From Karstenula rhodostoma CBS 690.94 (Eukaryota; Ascomycota; Dothideomycetes; Pleosporales; Didymosphaeriaceae), in assembly GCA_010093485.1 (NCBI GenBank), contig MU001500.1, forward strand, positions 1,467,478 through 1,531,477: a DNA stretch of 64,000 bases, in the 5' to 3' direction. A program made the translations under genes and the position numbers. The notes beneath the pieces are model-generated. The model was not told the origin of the DNA and ran no database searches. It saw only the letters and a program-made list of their open reading frames with translations. Of this stretch, positions 37,143 through 48,732 are shown piece after piece; position 1 is the first letter of the stretch; each line of letters opens with the position of its first letter.

Positions 37143-39491
37143 ATGGCAGCGCCGAGTCCATTCACGCTGCGTCCACTGGAACGCAGTTCCGGGGGCAGCG
37201 GCCTCGACCAAACCGCCTTTCGAGTCCACCTGTCGGCCAAGGAACTCAAGAACCTAGGCCTCAGTGCTGGTGATCGCATTCGCCTCAGCACTGCCAAAGG
37301 ATTCCACGGCTTTGCCCTTGCCTGGCTCGCCCAGCAGACCAACCCTGGGAACAAGCCCATAGCAAAGGTCTCCGATCTGTTGCGAGAAAAATATGAACTG
37401 GCTTTGACTGAGTCCGTCTTCATCGAAAAGGTGCAAGAGGCCCCAACATTTGCAACCTCGGTCGAGGTTACCTTTCCACCAACTTCGGAAGCGCTGAAGA
37501 GGTACGCTACGAATGAAGAGCTGGAGTATTTTGCCAAGTTTTCACTAGGTAGGCAGACCTCTGGCCATCTCATAACTGAAGTGTATACTGACACCGTCAA
37601 GCCGACTTGGAGATCTTGACGCCTGGATGCACGTTTGATGTCGAGAAGAAACCCAAATCATTGTCGCCAGGGTCCAAATTACGCATGACGGTAACAAGTG
37701 TGTCATCCGACGACATGGACGAACACCAGCCATTGTTGTTCAATAGAGACTCTAAGCTCATCTTCTCAAACGAGCCAACTACCAACCCGACTGCCACAGT
37801 TGCCCCTAGTCCAATCTTACGTCTCGACAGTACCGGTATCGGCGGACTATCGGACCACATTGCCATCATCAACCGGAAGCTTAGAGCCATCTCTAAACCT
37901 TCTTTTCCGAGACCAAATTCCAACAATCGACGTCCCACATCCTTTCTTTTGCATGGACCTGAAGGCTGCGGGAAAACACTCCTGCTCAAGCGGTTATCTG
38001 AGGCATCCTGGCGCAAAGTTTACAGGCTAGATGAAAGTTGGCTTACTGCCAATCGAAAAGAGCAAGCCGAAGCTCTATCTGAGGGTATCTTCGAGGCTGC
38101 TCGCAAACATCAACCCTCTTTGATTTTGATCGACAATTTGGACAAATTCGTCGAGAAAGCGGGGAGTCTGGTCGACCGAATGCAAGAAGAGCTAGAGAAG
38201 CTCCAAAACACCAAGGTTATCGTAGCCGCTGCGGCCCGCACAATATACGATATTGATGCTCGTCTACGATCACAAACAGGGCTCGCAATTGAGCTTGAAG
38301 TGTTTCCCCCGAACGTTAAGCAGAGAGAAGACATCCTGCGGCAGCTCATTGGCCCCGAGCTTGAGCGTTGCAACATTGACTGGGCATATCTGGCTGAGAA
38401 ATGCCATGGGTTCGTAGGTCGTGATATTGATGGTCTGCTTAGACTTGCAAGAGACCATTGTGAGGATCGGATACTAGACTCTCTAGGCGAAGATGCGGAA
38501 GACACGATCAATGAAGCCTTGGAACAGGTGGACTTTGTAGCGCAGGAGGATTTCGACGCCGTCATTGGCCAGATCCAACCGTCTGTCCTCAAGGACAGCA
38601 TCATTGAAGTGCCCAAGGTCAGCTGGCAGGACATCGCAGGAGTCGGCCACGTTCGATCCCTGCTCGAATCCATTGTCGTGCGTCCATACAAGGTGAGTTT
38701 ATAACATGCTTCTTGTTAAGATAGCCTGACTGAACTCGAATTAGTTTCCAGATTTTGATAGCAAGTTCGGCGCTCCACAGTCGCGCAAAGGCGTGTTGCT
38801 GTACGGACCGCCCGGCTGCGCGAAGACCCTCATCGCACAAGCTGTCGCCACGGAATCCAACCAAAACTTCCTAGCCGTCAAAGGCTCCGAGCTGATCAAA
38901 ATGTACGTTGGAGAGTCTGAGCGCGCCATCCGGGACGTCTTTCGCCGAGCACGCGCTGCAAAGCCCTGCATCGTCTTCTTCGACGAAATCGACTCCATTG
39001 GCAAATCACGCGACAAGGGCCAAGATAGCGGCCTGAATGTAGTCACCACGCTGTTGAACGAGATGGACGGCATCGAAGCGCTCAAAGACGTCTTCATCAT
39101 CGGCGCAACAAACAGGCCTGACATCCTAGACTCGGCTCTTATGCGTGTGGGGCGCTTCGACGTGCACATCCATATCGGGCTTCCTACGGCAGAAGCAAGA
39201 AGACAAATACTCGAGATACATACAAGAAAGTGGCCGCTTGCCGAAGACGTTGACCTCGATGTTTTGGCATCAAGAACTGCAGGTAGCACTGGTGCGGATC
39301 TCAAGGGGTTATGCGCAGAGGTTGTTGAACTCGCAAAGACGGACTATCTGAAGCAGGATCCTGACGGCGAACCCAAGGTGCGCATGATCCACTTTGAGAG
39401 GGGATTGGCAGAGCATACTCCACGTACACTCGCGGAAGAAGCCGCGCGGTACGAGGGTTGGCGGCCGGGGAAGTCGTTGGCTGTGGAGTAA
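37143..39491 (+). CDS. AFG2/SPATA5-like type II AAA+ ATPase with degenerate first ATPase domain
   Basis: Three exons, 37143-37548, 37602-38692 and 38745-39491, encode 747 aa. The N-terminal beta-barrel-like domain (FRVHLSAKELKNLGLSAGDR) resembles Cdc48/Afg2 N-domains. D1 has Walker A GPEGCGKT (about 254-261), but its Walker B reads LILIDNLDKF, with Asn314 where the catalytic Glu should be. D2 is canonical: GPPGCAKT (520-527), FFDEIDSIG with Asp579/Glu580, GATNRPDILDSALM and GRFD. The D2 block (VKGSELIKMYVGESERAIRDVF) is closest to Afg2/Drg1 and SPATA5, which strip Rlp24 from pre-60S ribosomes. Because D1 looks catalytically dead, it may be a diverged paralogue. Confidence 0.82.
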
Positions 39492-40868
39492 GCCTCTGGG
39501 CTGTATAGTGGCGTGTATTACCCCAGCCAGGATACCCCAATGCAGAGATGGTGTGTTCCAGAATCTGGTATCCTAGCGTTGCATGTGCAGAGAAGCATGC
39601 GGAAGAAAGTTGTTTTCAGCCGCATAAACGCTCAGCTTCGAGAAGATGTTGAGCAATCCCAGGATACGGCATGCAGGTGTTGTCAACAACCCTGGACCTG
39701 TCATGGCACCGAACACACTGACACGAAGCGGTGAGATGCGCGATCTGTGTGTGGAGATTTTAGCCGCATGTGCACGGCGCGACATCGTACTCACGCTATC
39801 GTACTCCTGCACTCAGATCATCACATCTTCCGATATGCCGGGATGACATGCTGTGACAACACACAAGAGCTGACGCAGGTTCCCGTTCGTAATTTTGGCT
39901 AATGGTATAATTTGCGGCAGCGAATCCTCCGCGCTCGCGGCCTTCTCTTCGCGCGTTATTTCCGCCCTGTGTACATACGACCGGAAAGCGAAGTGATCGC
40001 CAGCTATTCGAACGGCTGCGCGCCTTCAAGGCTCCACAGATGCCGTCCGTCCGGCCCTGCGTTCGTTGGCTGCCAGCCGCAGGGCTGATTGTTCATTTCG
40101 GGAGACCTGCCGTCTTGCGTCACGCTGCGATCGACTTGGTATGTAGACAGCAAAGCAAAGTGTTCGCAAGCCGGATACTGGCCATATGTCCCGGGATAAC
40201 TCAGGCTACCATGTTTCTCCAGACCCGTACACTGCTGTGTTGATGCGAGCGGCCAGTGTCTGTTTCGGTGCTGGAAGACATGGTCACGCTTGGCAGGCCA
40301 AAAGCGAAATTGCACAGTACGCACGGGAGCATGAAACTCGGTCTCGTGCGCCACTGTCGCTGCACAACAACCGCCATGTCTGTTACGTCTCCACCCATGT
40401 CGGAGGTTCGAGACTTGCCCCCAGTCGCTTACAAGGTCGCCCACCGTCGCGAACCCCCGCTACTGGGCGACACAGCCAATCCGAAGCCCTGCCGCGTCCT
40501 CATCTCGTTCCCATCCACGCAGACCCTCACCTGCGCAATCTGTTCCTGACACCGAGTAGTCGCGACGTACGCGGCTTAGCACAACATCTAGGCATGAAGG
40601 AAGGGCCTCCCAATAGGCGCGACCCTCGTTTCCCGCCGCGGCTGTCGTGGTTGACAATTTCCCTCGTGCTGCTGTTCTTCCTCCGTCACCACACTCGGCT
40701 CGCTCTTCTGCTTGCCCCTCGTTTTGGTTCTCTGGGAGAGCCGTCCGTTCCTTACAAGTTCCTTACAGTTCCTTACAAGTCATCTGCCGATCACTCCACT
40801 CCCCTCGCTCCTTTCTCCATCTACCGAACCAAGTACTGACACCAACTAACCCCCATTTTGAAACCGCC
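39492..40868. other. Intergenic region
   Basis: 1.4 kb without a supported gene. Near 40748-40780 there are three tandem copies of TTCCTTACA(A)G, about 90 bases before the next start codon. The long open frame running into the next gene from 40647 is probably 5' leader. Confidence 0.45.
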
Positions 40869-42977
40869 ATGGCCAAGATGCTGGGAAGGTCCAAGTCATT
40901 CCGCATGCTCAGAGGCGGATACAAGGAAACGCACCAACGAGACACAACCCCACAGCCCACTCTTTCAGATGTCGAAGCCGATAGATTAAAGGCAGCTACG
41001 CTTGTCACACGAGCAGAGAGCAGAGTTGAAGCTCTTGATCCCGATATGCTGCAACGGCCCAGGACTTCTAGCGGACCAGGCGACCGCTCAACTCTGTTCC
41101 ACAAAAAAGTCATACCTGCTCAATCTGCCGACGGTTCACAGTTTGATGTCTCGTACATGTCGCCTACAAAGTCTACTACAACCCTCTACACTGCGCAACT
41201 TTCGGAACAAGAGGGCATCATTGGCATCGCGCTTGGGAGTCCCACCATGCCACCTCAACAGTGGCAGGCACCTTCCACCGACTTCGTCACGCAAAACCAT
41301 GGCACCTTTACGCAAACATCTTCCAACAACCAGTCTCCGGAGTCTATCCCTCGAGTGTATGAAAGTCAAAGTGAAGCGCCAAAGCCCAAGATCAGCCGAT
41401 GGAAATCCATCTTCAAGAAGACAGCTCCGCCACCTCGACAGAACAAAGACACATTTTATCAACTAGCAAAGGCAGTTGACTCTGTCCGGTCAGACTACCA
41501 GCAAGACAGTGACTCCTTGGATTCACGATCACTTGCGCAAGAGGATGATGGTGCCGCAAACCCATCACCGACGTACACTTTCAGATCGGATATTAGACCA
41601 TCTCGCAACAAGCAGATAGGGCACCCGGCACCGGACACCAGGCCGAGGGCTCTGACGGCGGGCTCAGCGTCAGGCAAGGTGAAGCCGCCACTATCACGCT
41701 TCGCGCTCAGTCCACGGCCTCAAATACCCACCCAGAGTTATGCTACGCTTCCTTCAGTGTCACCTTCTGGAGCGTCACAAACAAAGTCGCCTCAGCTGCC
41801 TGGGGGGAAGCCGCTGCTCAATGTAGATATTCCTACCGTACACATGGAACGATATAGTGTCATGTTCAGCGATTTGCTTGAACCCCAGATTACGAATGCA
41901 TCCCCTTCGCTTCTGCAAAGACGGCAAGGCACCGCGGACAAAGTCAAGCCGCTAAATGGGTTATCTGTAAAGGTATGTGACTTGCTCATGAAAGGTCTTC
42001 CACAAATGTTTATAACATGTCAGGGCAACGAGGGCCAGTCTGGAAACGGATTGCAGCGACGATCAACAACATCACCCAGCCTACCAGCAAAGTCCCCCTC
42101 CGCCCAGCTCTCCCTCTTCCCCTCAAACCCTAGTAGAGCACCCTCACCTCACATAATCACGAACCAACCGCGACCTCTCCAACGCTCGAAGACCGCACCT
42201 GCCGTCTCCCCAACGCAGCTCCACTTCCCGTTCCAGTCCACTAAGAAGGCGGCGCCTCAAGAGATCGACTATCCTGACACCCCCTCCCTCTCACGCACCT
42301 CAAGCCCCACCTCCGACCGCAGCTTCGACTCCGACAGCGAAGAAATCACCATCGTCGTCACGCCCAACGCCCCGCCCAAGTCCTGGCGCCCGCAAGCCCA
42401 AGACGACGAGCCCGTCTGGGAAATCCTCCCCCGCCAGCCCTCCACCGTCACAAAAGCCTCCGCCCTCTGCTCCCACCCTACTACTAGCGCCGCTTCCCCC
42501 GCGCCTCAAGAACCTATGCCCGCCTCAACAGCATCGATGCGCAGCCCCACGCCCACGCTCCACCGCACGCGCTCGCACACCGCACTCACGACGGCGAACC
42601 CGCGCCCAGGCCCCGAGCGTTCTACCACGGGCATAGCGACGTTTGGCATAGCACGCTCCGTCTCTGTGTCGCGGGCGACGCGGTCGCCCCGCGCGGCGCT
42701 GAGTCCGGGCAGCGAGGGCGTGGTGTCGCCGTTTAGNNNNNNNNNNNNNNNNNNNNNNNNNNNNNNNNNNNNNNNNNNNNNNNNNNNNNNNNNNNNNNNN
42801 NNNNNNNNNNNNNNNNCGCTGAGTCCGGGCAGCGAGGGCGTGGTGTCGCCGTTTAGAAGTCCTGATGGGGGCCTGCAACCCCCGGAGCAGTTTCTGGGCG
42901 GGAATAAGCTGCTCACGCCGACGCTGGTGGAGCTGAAGAATCGGCGGAGTCATCGGGTGCAGCTTGTGGATGCGTGA
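40869..42977 (+). CDS. Ser/Pro-rich disordered fungal protein (interrupted by assembly gap)
   Basis: Start ATG at 40869 in a GCCATGG context (MAKMLGRSKSFRMLRGGYKE). The likely exons are 40869-41972 and 42024-42977. The 51-nt intervening segment (GTATGTGA...TATAAC...CAG) is stop-free, so the frame stays open with or without splicing. Length is about 685 aa including unknown residues. The protein is low-complexity, rich in Ser, Pro and Thr, with a few ordered islands: PKISRWKSIFKKTAPPP, IPTVHMERYSVMFSDLLE and TPTLVELKNRRSHRVQLVDA at the C-terminus. The many SP/TP and RSxS sites suggest a phosphoregulated scaffold. That is inference; I do not recognise a named family. The run of 80 N at 42737-42816 lies inside the coding region. 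Confidence 0.7.
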   Translation: MAKMLGRSKSFRMLRGGYKETHQRDTTPQPTLSDVEADRLKAATLVTRAESRVEALDPDMLQRPRTSSGPGDRSTLFHKKVIPAQSADGSQFDVSYMSPTKSTTTLYTAQLSEQEGIIGIALGSPTMPPQQWQAPSTDFVTQNHGTFTQTSSNNQSPESIPRVYESQSEAPKPKISRWKSIFKKTAPPPRQNKDTFYQLAKAVDSVRSDYQQDSDSLDSRSLAQEDDGAANPSPTYTFRSDIRPSRNKQIGHPAPDTRPRALTAGSASGKVKPPLSRFALSPRPQIPTQSYATLPSVSPSGASQTKSPQLPGGKPLLNVDIPTVHMERYSVMFSDLLEPQITNASPSLLQRRQGTADKVKPLNGLSVKVCDLLMKGLPQMFITCQGNEGQSGNGLQRRSTTSPSLPAKSPSAQLSLFPSNPSRAPSPHIITNQPRPLQRSKTAPAVSPTQLHFPFQSTKKAAPQEIDYPDTPSLSRTSSPTSDRSFDSDSEEITIVVTPNAPPKSWRPQAQDDEPVWEILPRQPSTVTKASALCSHPTTSAASPAPQEPMPASTASMRSPTPTLHRTRSHTALTTANPRPGPERSTTGIATFGIARSVSVSRATRSPRAALSPGSEGVVSPFXXXXXXXXXXXXXXXXXXXXXXXXXXXXLSPGSEGVVSPFRSPDGGLQPPEQFLGGNKLLTPTLVELKNRRSHRVQLVDA
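42737..42816. other. Assembly gap (80 N) flanked by identical 40-bp sequences
   Basis: The 40 bases before the gap (42697-42736) are identical to the 40 bases after it (42817-42856). The two copies are 120 bp apart, so the reading frame is the same on both sides. The gap is either a scaffold join whose two ends overlap or a collapsed tandem repeat. Confidence 0.95.
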
Positions 42978-44595
42978 GCGTGTCCTCATGACTTTTTTTC
43001 TTTCTTATGTTTACATGAATGCCTGGTGCGATTTATGGCTTGCGGTTTGGTTGCGCGGTTATTCATAGCATGGTGTCTGGCGTTGGCACCGCACCAGCGG
43101 TGCTACTTTCTTTCCTTTCCTTCCCTTTCTTTCCCTTTCTTTCCATTCGCCTTTCCGGCACGCCCAGCGAGCTTCGCCTTTCACACCTTTCGTATTTTTT
43201 TTTATTCCTGGATGAGTCGCGGTTGCAGCGGACCTACGACACACCGCAGGTCACAGGTTTTGGGGCATAATTATGCACGAGACGCACGTGCCTCACCAGC
43301 GAGTTACTTTCCATCCTTTCTTGCCGACCCGCAGCGCGGGGACTCGTAGGGCGGGCAGTTACGTTAAGTTTTTCTCTTGTAAAAGACCACTTGAAGGTCC
43401 CTCCTGGGAGGGTGTATACCAAGGGCAAGACTGCTTTGGGGCGTGTTTCACAATTTAAGACGGATTTGTTTGACTGGGGGAGTGGAGTGGCGTGGTGTGG
43501 TGTGGTGATTAGTGAGGAAGGTCCAGCCTATATCGATATGAAATATTATGTGTTAGGATTTCTTCCCAGGTCCCAATGAAGGTGCGAGTGCTGGTGTGAG
43601 TGGCGGAAAACGACGCGGATGCTGGTGTTGTGGTAGGGGAGATGATGACTTGAATGACGGCGCGGGGCATCGTGGGCACGTTGATGGTCAAGACGTTCTT
43701 TCGAGCTGTTTGCCGTGCAACTAGGCAGCGCTGTTGTGATCTGATCTGACTAGGTGTCGTCGACGTTCGCCAATGGCCAATATCGTATAGAGAAAACCGA
43801 TCATCGCGTCTTAGCTAACCCTGACTATCAGGAGGGAAATAATAACAAAAAGGTGCTTCCCCTAGCTAACAGTTTAAAAATAAGCGTATTTAAAAAGCCC
43901 TGACTATACCGCATTGCATTTGCCAACATTCTCACATCACTTCTTCCGACATCCCAGAGCCACGGTCACACGTGACTCACCCCACCGATCACCCCAACAC
44001 TCCCTCCTCGCGGGCGCCCTCCCAACGGGCACCCACGGGCGCCTCCCTATTGTCTTCCACGACTCCGAGATCCCCACATGTCACTTCTTCCGACATGTTA
44101 ACAATTTAGCCAAACCTCACGTATACAAACACGTAGCAGATTACGGAGAAGCACAAAGCTCTCATCAGAGGTACAAGAGAGATATGCAGTTAGAGGAGAA
44201 CGGGGAACAGGTTGATTGCATGTCGCTGGTCGGTATTGATATGCGCACTACGAGCAGATTTAGTAGGCTAACAGTAGCAATGGTCTTCACAAGTAACGTA
44301 CACTCGTTGGTAGCGACGGGATCAACAACAGCTGTCGCAGTGAGTGTCAAGACCTCATCTCAACCCACGCCAACAGCGGTGTGTATCCTAAGTGGGGTCG
44401 GGTCGTGCCGTTCGCTAGTTGCTAGGTGATCCATTACCTATAGATGTAATTTCAGGATACTATGCCAGTCGCATCTAGTTGCGATCGCTTAGCGTAGGTA
44501 TGGCATAAATCCGCAAACCTGTGGTCGTCGATCTTTCTGTCACTCCTTCTACATCCACATCCAAACCCACGACCAGAGGCTCAAACCTCATCTTC
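42978..44595. other. Intergenic region with pyrimidine tract
   Basis: 1.6 kb without a supported gene. A C/T-only microsatellite (TTTCCTTTCC units) lies at about 43108-43145. The 43780-43910 stretch is A/T-rich and has CCCTGACTAT twice. Short open frames have no recognisable domain. Confidence 0.45.
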
Positions 44596-45381
44596 TATGT
44601 GACAATAAGCTGGATCGGTATCGTGTCGGAATTTTAGGGCCACCAAGCAACACCGAATTTTCGGCCGAGTTGCAGGTATGTTCAGTTCTCGAGGCATATT
44701 GCTGCACAGCCACCACAGGAAAACCACAGACCTCGCTACTGCTCCTTTGAGCTAATTACATTGCTATTAACTCTAGGTCTTCGCTACTGTTGTCGTATCA
44801 GCCTTTCATGCTGCGGCCGCGCTAGTTGCGAATTTAGGTGAGGAACCATCGGAACATTACAACACGCTCGAGCGAGACGAAAGAACACGATTAAAGATAT
44901 CTCTTGAAACTGCGGAGATTCAACTATATTTTCGATTATCCGCAGAAGTAGTGCGATTCGAGGATATTGTCCGTGTAGGAGATGGTCCGTTCTCCTCCAT
45001 GTTTTCCGAAGTCCGAGTTAAGCGAGTCTCTACTGACAGCACAGCCTCACAGTTGTCGCACGCGACTACCTACTCCATACTGCTGTGAAATACAGGCTGA
45101 TTCAGTCGTGAAGCTACAGCTTGCCGCCAATTACGGCAATCCAAAGGTTGTCACGAAGAAGCTTCGAGCTGCTGCAGTTGCAAACTGGGAAGTTTCAATC
45201 GATGTTCTAAACATGTTGAAACAGAGGATTGCCCTGCAAAGCCCTCGCATTGTGCACAGTCTGTCACTACTAACCATTCTGGTGATGGGCACGGCTCTCC
45301 TACTCCAAGGCCAGCCTCGCGGAGTACATTTCCTAGTCCCGTTTCAGGCGTCTCTCTTCCTAATCCGGTTAGTAGCCATGT
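44596..45381 (+). other. Probable 5' exons of the 45.4-47.1 kb gene
   Basis: Coding-looking segments precede the main exon but cannot be joined with certainty. One reads GPPSNTEFSAELQ up to a GTATGT donor at about 44690. The next starts after CTCTAG at 44777 (VFATVVVSAFHAAAALV... and ERDERTRLKISLETAEIQLY). Another follows the ATACAG acceptor at 45095 (ADSVVKLQLAANYGNPKVV). They look like a helical N-terminal domain. I could not identify a start codon. Confidence 0.4.
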
Positions 45382-47073
45382 GTGTGGAGATTCTCCACCG
45401 GACTATCTTCCCTTCTAGTCCGGTACCTTTACAAAGACAGTAGGGGCAGGAAGGGACTTGATACTCAAAACTACGATCATTCCCGCGATCTTTCAACGGA
45501 CGAAAACGATCCCCTACCAGTACTTCGCTACTCGCCACCAGGGACACAAGAGCAGGCTCTTGTAATGAAGGACGTGGACGAAATCATCTCGGCTTACCAG
45601 ACTTTGAGAGTGGAAGGAGACAGGGCAGACGCACTCGCAAGATTGACCGGCAACAAAGAGAATCTTAAAAGGGACACGCTGGCCGTGCTACAAGGTGGTT
45701 TTCAGCATCAGCGTGACACCATGGCGCTTCACATGGACGCACTTCGACTGCTCAAAGAGCTTCCACCGCTACCAAAGGGCGAGAACACAGAGTATCTTGC
45801 CTATAAACATAACATCCTCGATGATAAGGACAACCGTCGGTTGAACGAATGGGTCGAACAACAGCGGCAACAACCTCGATCCATTCCCACCCTGTCGAGA
45901 TGGTCATCAACGTCCGACGCGAGCTCTATGTACTCGGAACGTACCGTATACTCCTCCGACCCTCCTTCACTATACTACGGCGACTCGAGGTCATCCTCGC
46001 GAATGTCTGACGCTTCGCCTGCCGAGCCAGCCTCTCCCCCAACCAAACACACTCCTAGCAAACCAAGCTCTGCGCATGGTACAAAATTCGTCTTCTCGGA
46101 AGATAGAATGAAGCCCCCACGTTATTACGCTTCTCACGTCTCCCGCACACAATCGCCTGTGCGTCAAGTCAACCCCCGCACTGAATCTCCTACACGCCAA
46201 TTGGGTTCACGCGCCAACTCCCCCATGGGCCAAATTCACTGCCGAACAGACATCGAATCCCGGACAGAGTCCTCCGTACAGCAGCCTCCCACACGCTGCC
46301 TTACACCAGGCTTCGCATCGGAGCGCCCCTACACACCCACAAGTACGAGCAGAAGCCCGTATGGCAGTCGAAATGCATCTCCCGAGCCTCGCGGACGCTC
46401 TCAACTCGACACAACACCCATGCTACACCTCCTCCGCCCCGTTCCCTCATCCTCACAACTCTCCGTCACACCCTCGGTGAAAACGACCATCACCACCGGA
46501 GCCCAAGAGAAAATGATGTATGGCCGCCCTTGCAAAGACAACCACTACTTCGGCTTTTGCCGAGGCTCTTGGGACACCCGCGAAGACGCAAGCAAAGGAC
46601 TCGTCCTCACATCCCGCCCAGAAGGCATGTTCAGCAGCAGCCAGGTATGGCAATGTCGCCACTGTCTCTTCGAAGGTTCCTCACGCAGCATCCCGCATCC
46701 GACAAAAAAGAACAAAAAGATAGCGGTGCTCGATACCCAGATCCACACATCTGCGACAGGGATTCGGTATCGCTGGGCGTTCCTCGCGAAGTCGCACGTC
46801 AAGAAGAGCAACTACTCGTCTGGCGGGCGGAACAGTGCGGGAGAGGAAGCAGAGTGTAATTTTGGCTGTCTGATTTGCAGCGTGGAGGGAACCGTGACGG
46901 GGATTTACGGCGGCGTGGAGACGCTCATGGAGCATATCGCGAACGAGCATGTCTATGCGGGGAACATGAATCATATGACCATGGTGAGGGGTAAAGTCGT
47001 TGTTGGCCGGACCGCGGGACTAGAGGAAGAATGGGATGTTAATATTCCGAGTCAGGAGGGCTTGCTTTTCTGA
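45382..47073 (+). CDS. Fungus-specific protein with Cys-rich C-terminal domain (5' end unresolved)
   Basis: The main exon is open from before 45382 to TGA at 47073, and coding quality is clear from about 45480. The first in-frame codon at 45382 is GTG, so this is an internal exon boundary region and not a true start. A helical segment (KDVDEIISAYQTLRVEGD, then NLKRDTLAVLQGGFQHQRD) is followed by about 250 disordered residues with repeated SPxRQ/SRTxSP units. The C-terminal ~170-residue domain has HYFGFCRGSWDTRED, VWQCRHCLFEGSS, GIRYRWAFLAKSHVKKS, FGCLICSVEG and YGGVETLMEHIANEHV. The two CxxC pairs and final His residues look like a zinc-binding fold. I know this arrangement as widespread in Pezizomycotina without an assigned function. 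Confidence 0.7.
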   Translation: MWRFSTGLSSLLVRYLYKDSRGRKGLDTQNYDHSRDLSTDENDPLPVLRYSPPGTQEQALVMKDVDEIISAYQTLRVEGDRADALARLTGNKENLKRDTLAVLQGGFQHQRDTMALHMDALRLLKELPPLPKGENTEYLAYKHNILDDKDNRRLNEWVEQQRQQPRSIPTLSRWSSTSDASSMYSERTVYSSDPPSLYYGDSRSSSRMSDASPAEPASPPTKHTPSKPSSAHGTKFVFSEDRMKPPRYYASHVSRTQSPVRQVNPRTESPTRQLGSRANSPMGQIHCRTDIESRTESSVQQPPTRCLTPGFASERPYTPTSTSRSPYGSRNASPEPRGRSQLDTTPMLHLLRPVPSSSQLSVTPSVKTTITTGAQEKMMYGRPCKDNHYFGFCRGSWDTREDASKGLVLTSRPEGMFSSSQVWQCRHCLFEGSSRSIPHPTKKNKKIAVLDTQIHTSATGIRYRWAFLAKSHVKKSNYSSGGRNSAGEEAECNFGCLICSVEGTVTGIYGGVETLMEHIANEHVYAGNMNHMTMVRGKVVVGRTAGLEEEWDVNIPSQEGLLF

Positions 47074-47771
47074 GCGCGGGGCTCGTCCTGGGTGTAATCT
47101 GCATTATTTGGAATTTTGTTCGTCCGGTTGTTGGGAGGGTATAGTGTATAGATTCCCTTTCGATACCCTTGTTTGTATATAGATTTTGCGAGAGTACTCT
47201 GTCGTTTCTCCTCATTTAGATGAGATCCTGATACTAGACTGCAATATGAATATCGGAATATATCATAACGAAAGCCTTAGTTATAGGCACGAAAGAAGCA
47301 AACACCAAACAGCAGAGCACAGTATGTTCCCGAGCGCGCACATGGATCCAACTTCAAAAAAGCGAACCTTTCACTCCACGTGATACGGCCGCAGGTACCT
47401 CAAGTTGCTTCGTAGCCAACATACATAGAGATTTTCCCCTCATGCTATACCAGCACGATGTCATTTTCCAGACGCAAATAAATCTGGAAATTATCAATTG
47501 ACTTAGACGAATTCATGATGCACTACAAACACCGCTGAACACCTTGAAATACATTTCCAAAGAACAAACACATGACTAAAACAACGCCTTCTCGTGCTAG
47601 AATGGTTCATACCAAATAAGGTTGTCATACGTTTTCGCACATAATTGGCTGCGAGGCTGCAAGGCTGCGGTTACTGCATAACCCCGCCTTAACTTCAGCC
47701 AGTTTCTCAGCTTTCTATCTACATCCCCTAAAAGCAAGACCCGGTGTCGCAGAGCTTTGGTGTAAAAGAAC
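47074..47771. other. Intergenic region
   Basis: About 700 bp, A/T-rich. It should hold the 3' UTR of the upstream gene and the promoter of the BTB gene. No other feature is seen. Confidence 0.45.
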
Positions 47772-48732
47772 ATGTCTGAGTCCTTCAGCGAGTAAGTCGT
47801 ACTGCTTGCGAAGGCTAGTACTAAATCATCAAAGCCTTGTCCTCTCGGAACTCTTCACGTTTTACGTCGGCACCGGCGAGAATAAAGACGCAGTCCGAGC
47901 GCATTCGAGAGCCATTGCAGCTACTTGCGACTACATGAGAAACCTCATTGAGGGAGGCATGAAAGAAGCCCACGACCGGACCGCGGAACAGGACGTGGAA
48001 CTCGAAGACTTTGTGCGCTTTGTTGAGTACGCATATCGCGGTGATTACACAGCCCCGTCCTGGGTTATTGAGGTATCGAGCGCACAGCATGAGGTTCGTG
48101 TGGCGGATGCCACGCAGTCTCCGAATGAAGATGACCTGCTGGCACCAAATGTCTCAGAGCCTGCAGCCGAAGACGAGAACGCTCCAGTTACTATTAACGA
48201 CAGCTTTAATAGTATTTGGGGTTCCTCGGCGAAGACCGACAAGAAGAAGAAGAAAGTCAAGAGCAAGATTGCAGTGTTCCGCACCGAGAATTTCAACAAG
48301 CGCAATTATCTCCCGGATGGCGATCCCGGGGAAGCCATCGCCGCACGTTGCGCTCCATTGCCAAATTCCGCCCCAGAGGAGAATTTCACGCCTGTGTTCC
48401 TGGCATATGCGCGACTCTACAGCTTTGCGGAGATGCGTCTCATCCATCAGCTCAAGGCGCTTACTCTATACAAGCTACACTACGTGTTGGGAAACTTCAC
48501 CCTGTATCCAAAACGCATCAGAGACGTCGTCGAACTTGCTCGTCATACATATGAAAACACGCCGGCGAGGACTGCGGACGGTACTGTCGATGAGCTGAGG
48601 AAGTTGGTGGTGGATTATGTTGCTTGCGAGAGTGCGGAGATTGGAAAAAGTAAGGAGTTCAAAGAACTGCTTGAGGAGGGGGGAGAGTTCGTGAGCGACT
48701 TCTGGGATGTGGTGAGCAAGCATGTTATTTGA
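47772..48732 (+). CDS. BTB/POZ-domain protein
   Basis: Two exons, 47772-47791 and 47835-48732, with a short 43-nt intron containing a TACTAAAT branch-like site; 305 aa. The spliced start reads MSESFSDLVLSELFTFYVGT. The N-terminal domain follows the fungal BTB pattern: a protected first strand (TFYVGTGENKDAVRAHSRAI), a helix with MRNLIEGGMKEAHDRT replacing the usual GGFKEA, then DVELEDFVRFVEYAYRGDYT. A Lys-rich nuclear-signal-like stretch (KTDKKKKKVKSK) lies near residue 140. The remainder resembles the helical C-terminal part of these proteins (YARLYSFAEMRLIHQLK, DVVELARHTYENTP). BTB proteins often act as adaptors for cullin-3 ubiquitin ligases; the partner here is unknown. Confidence 0.85.
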
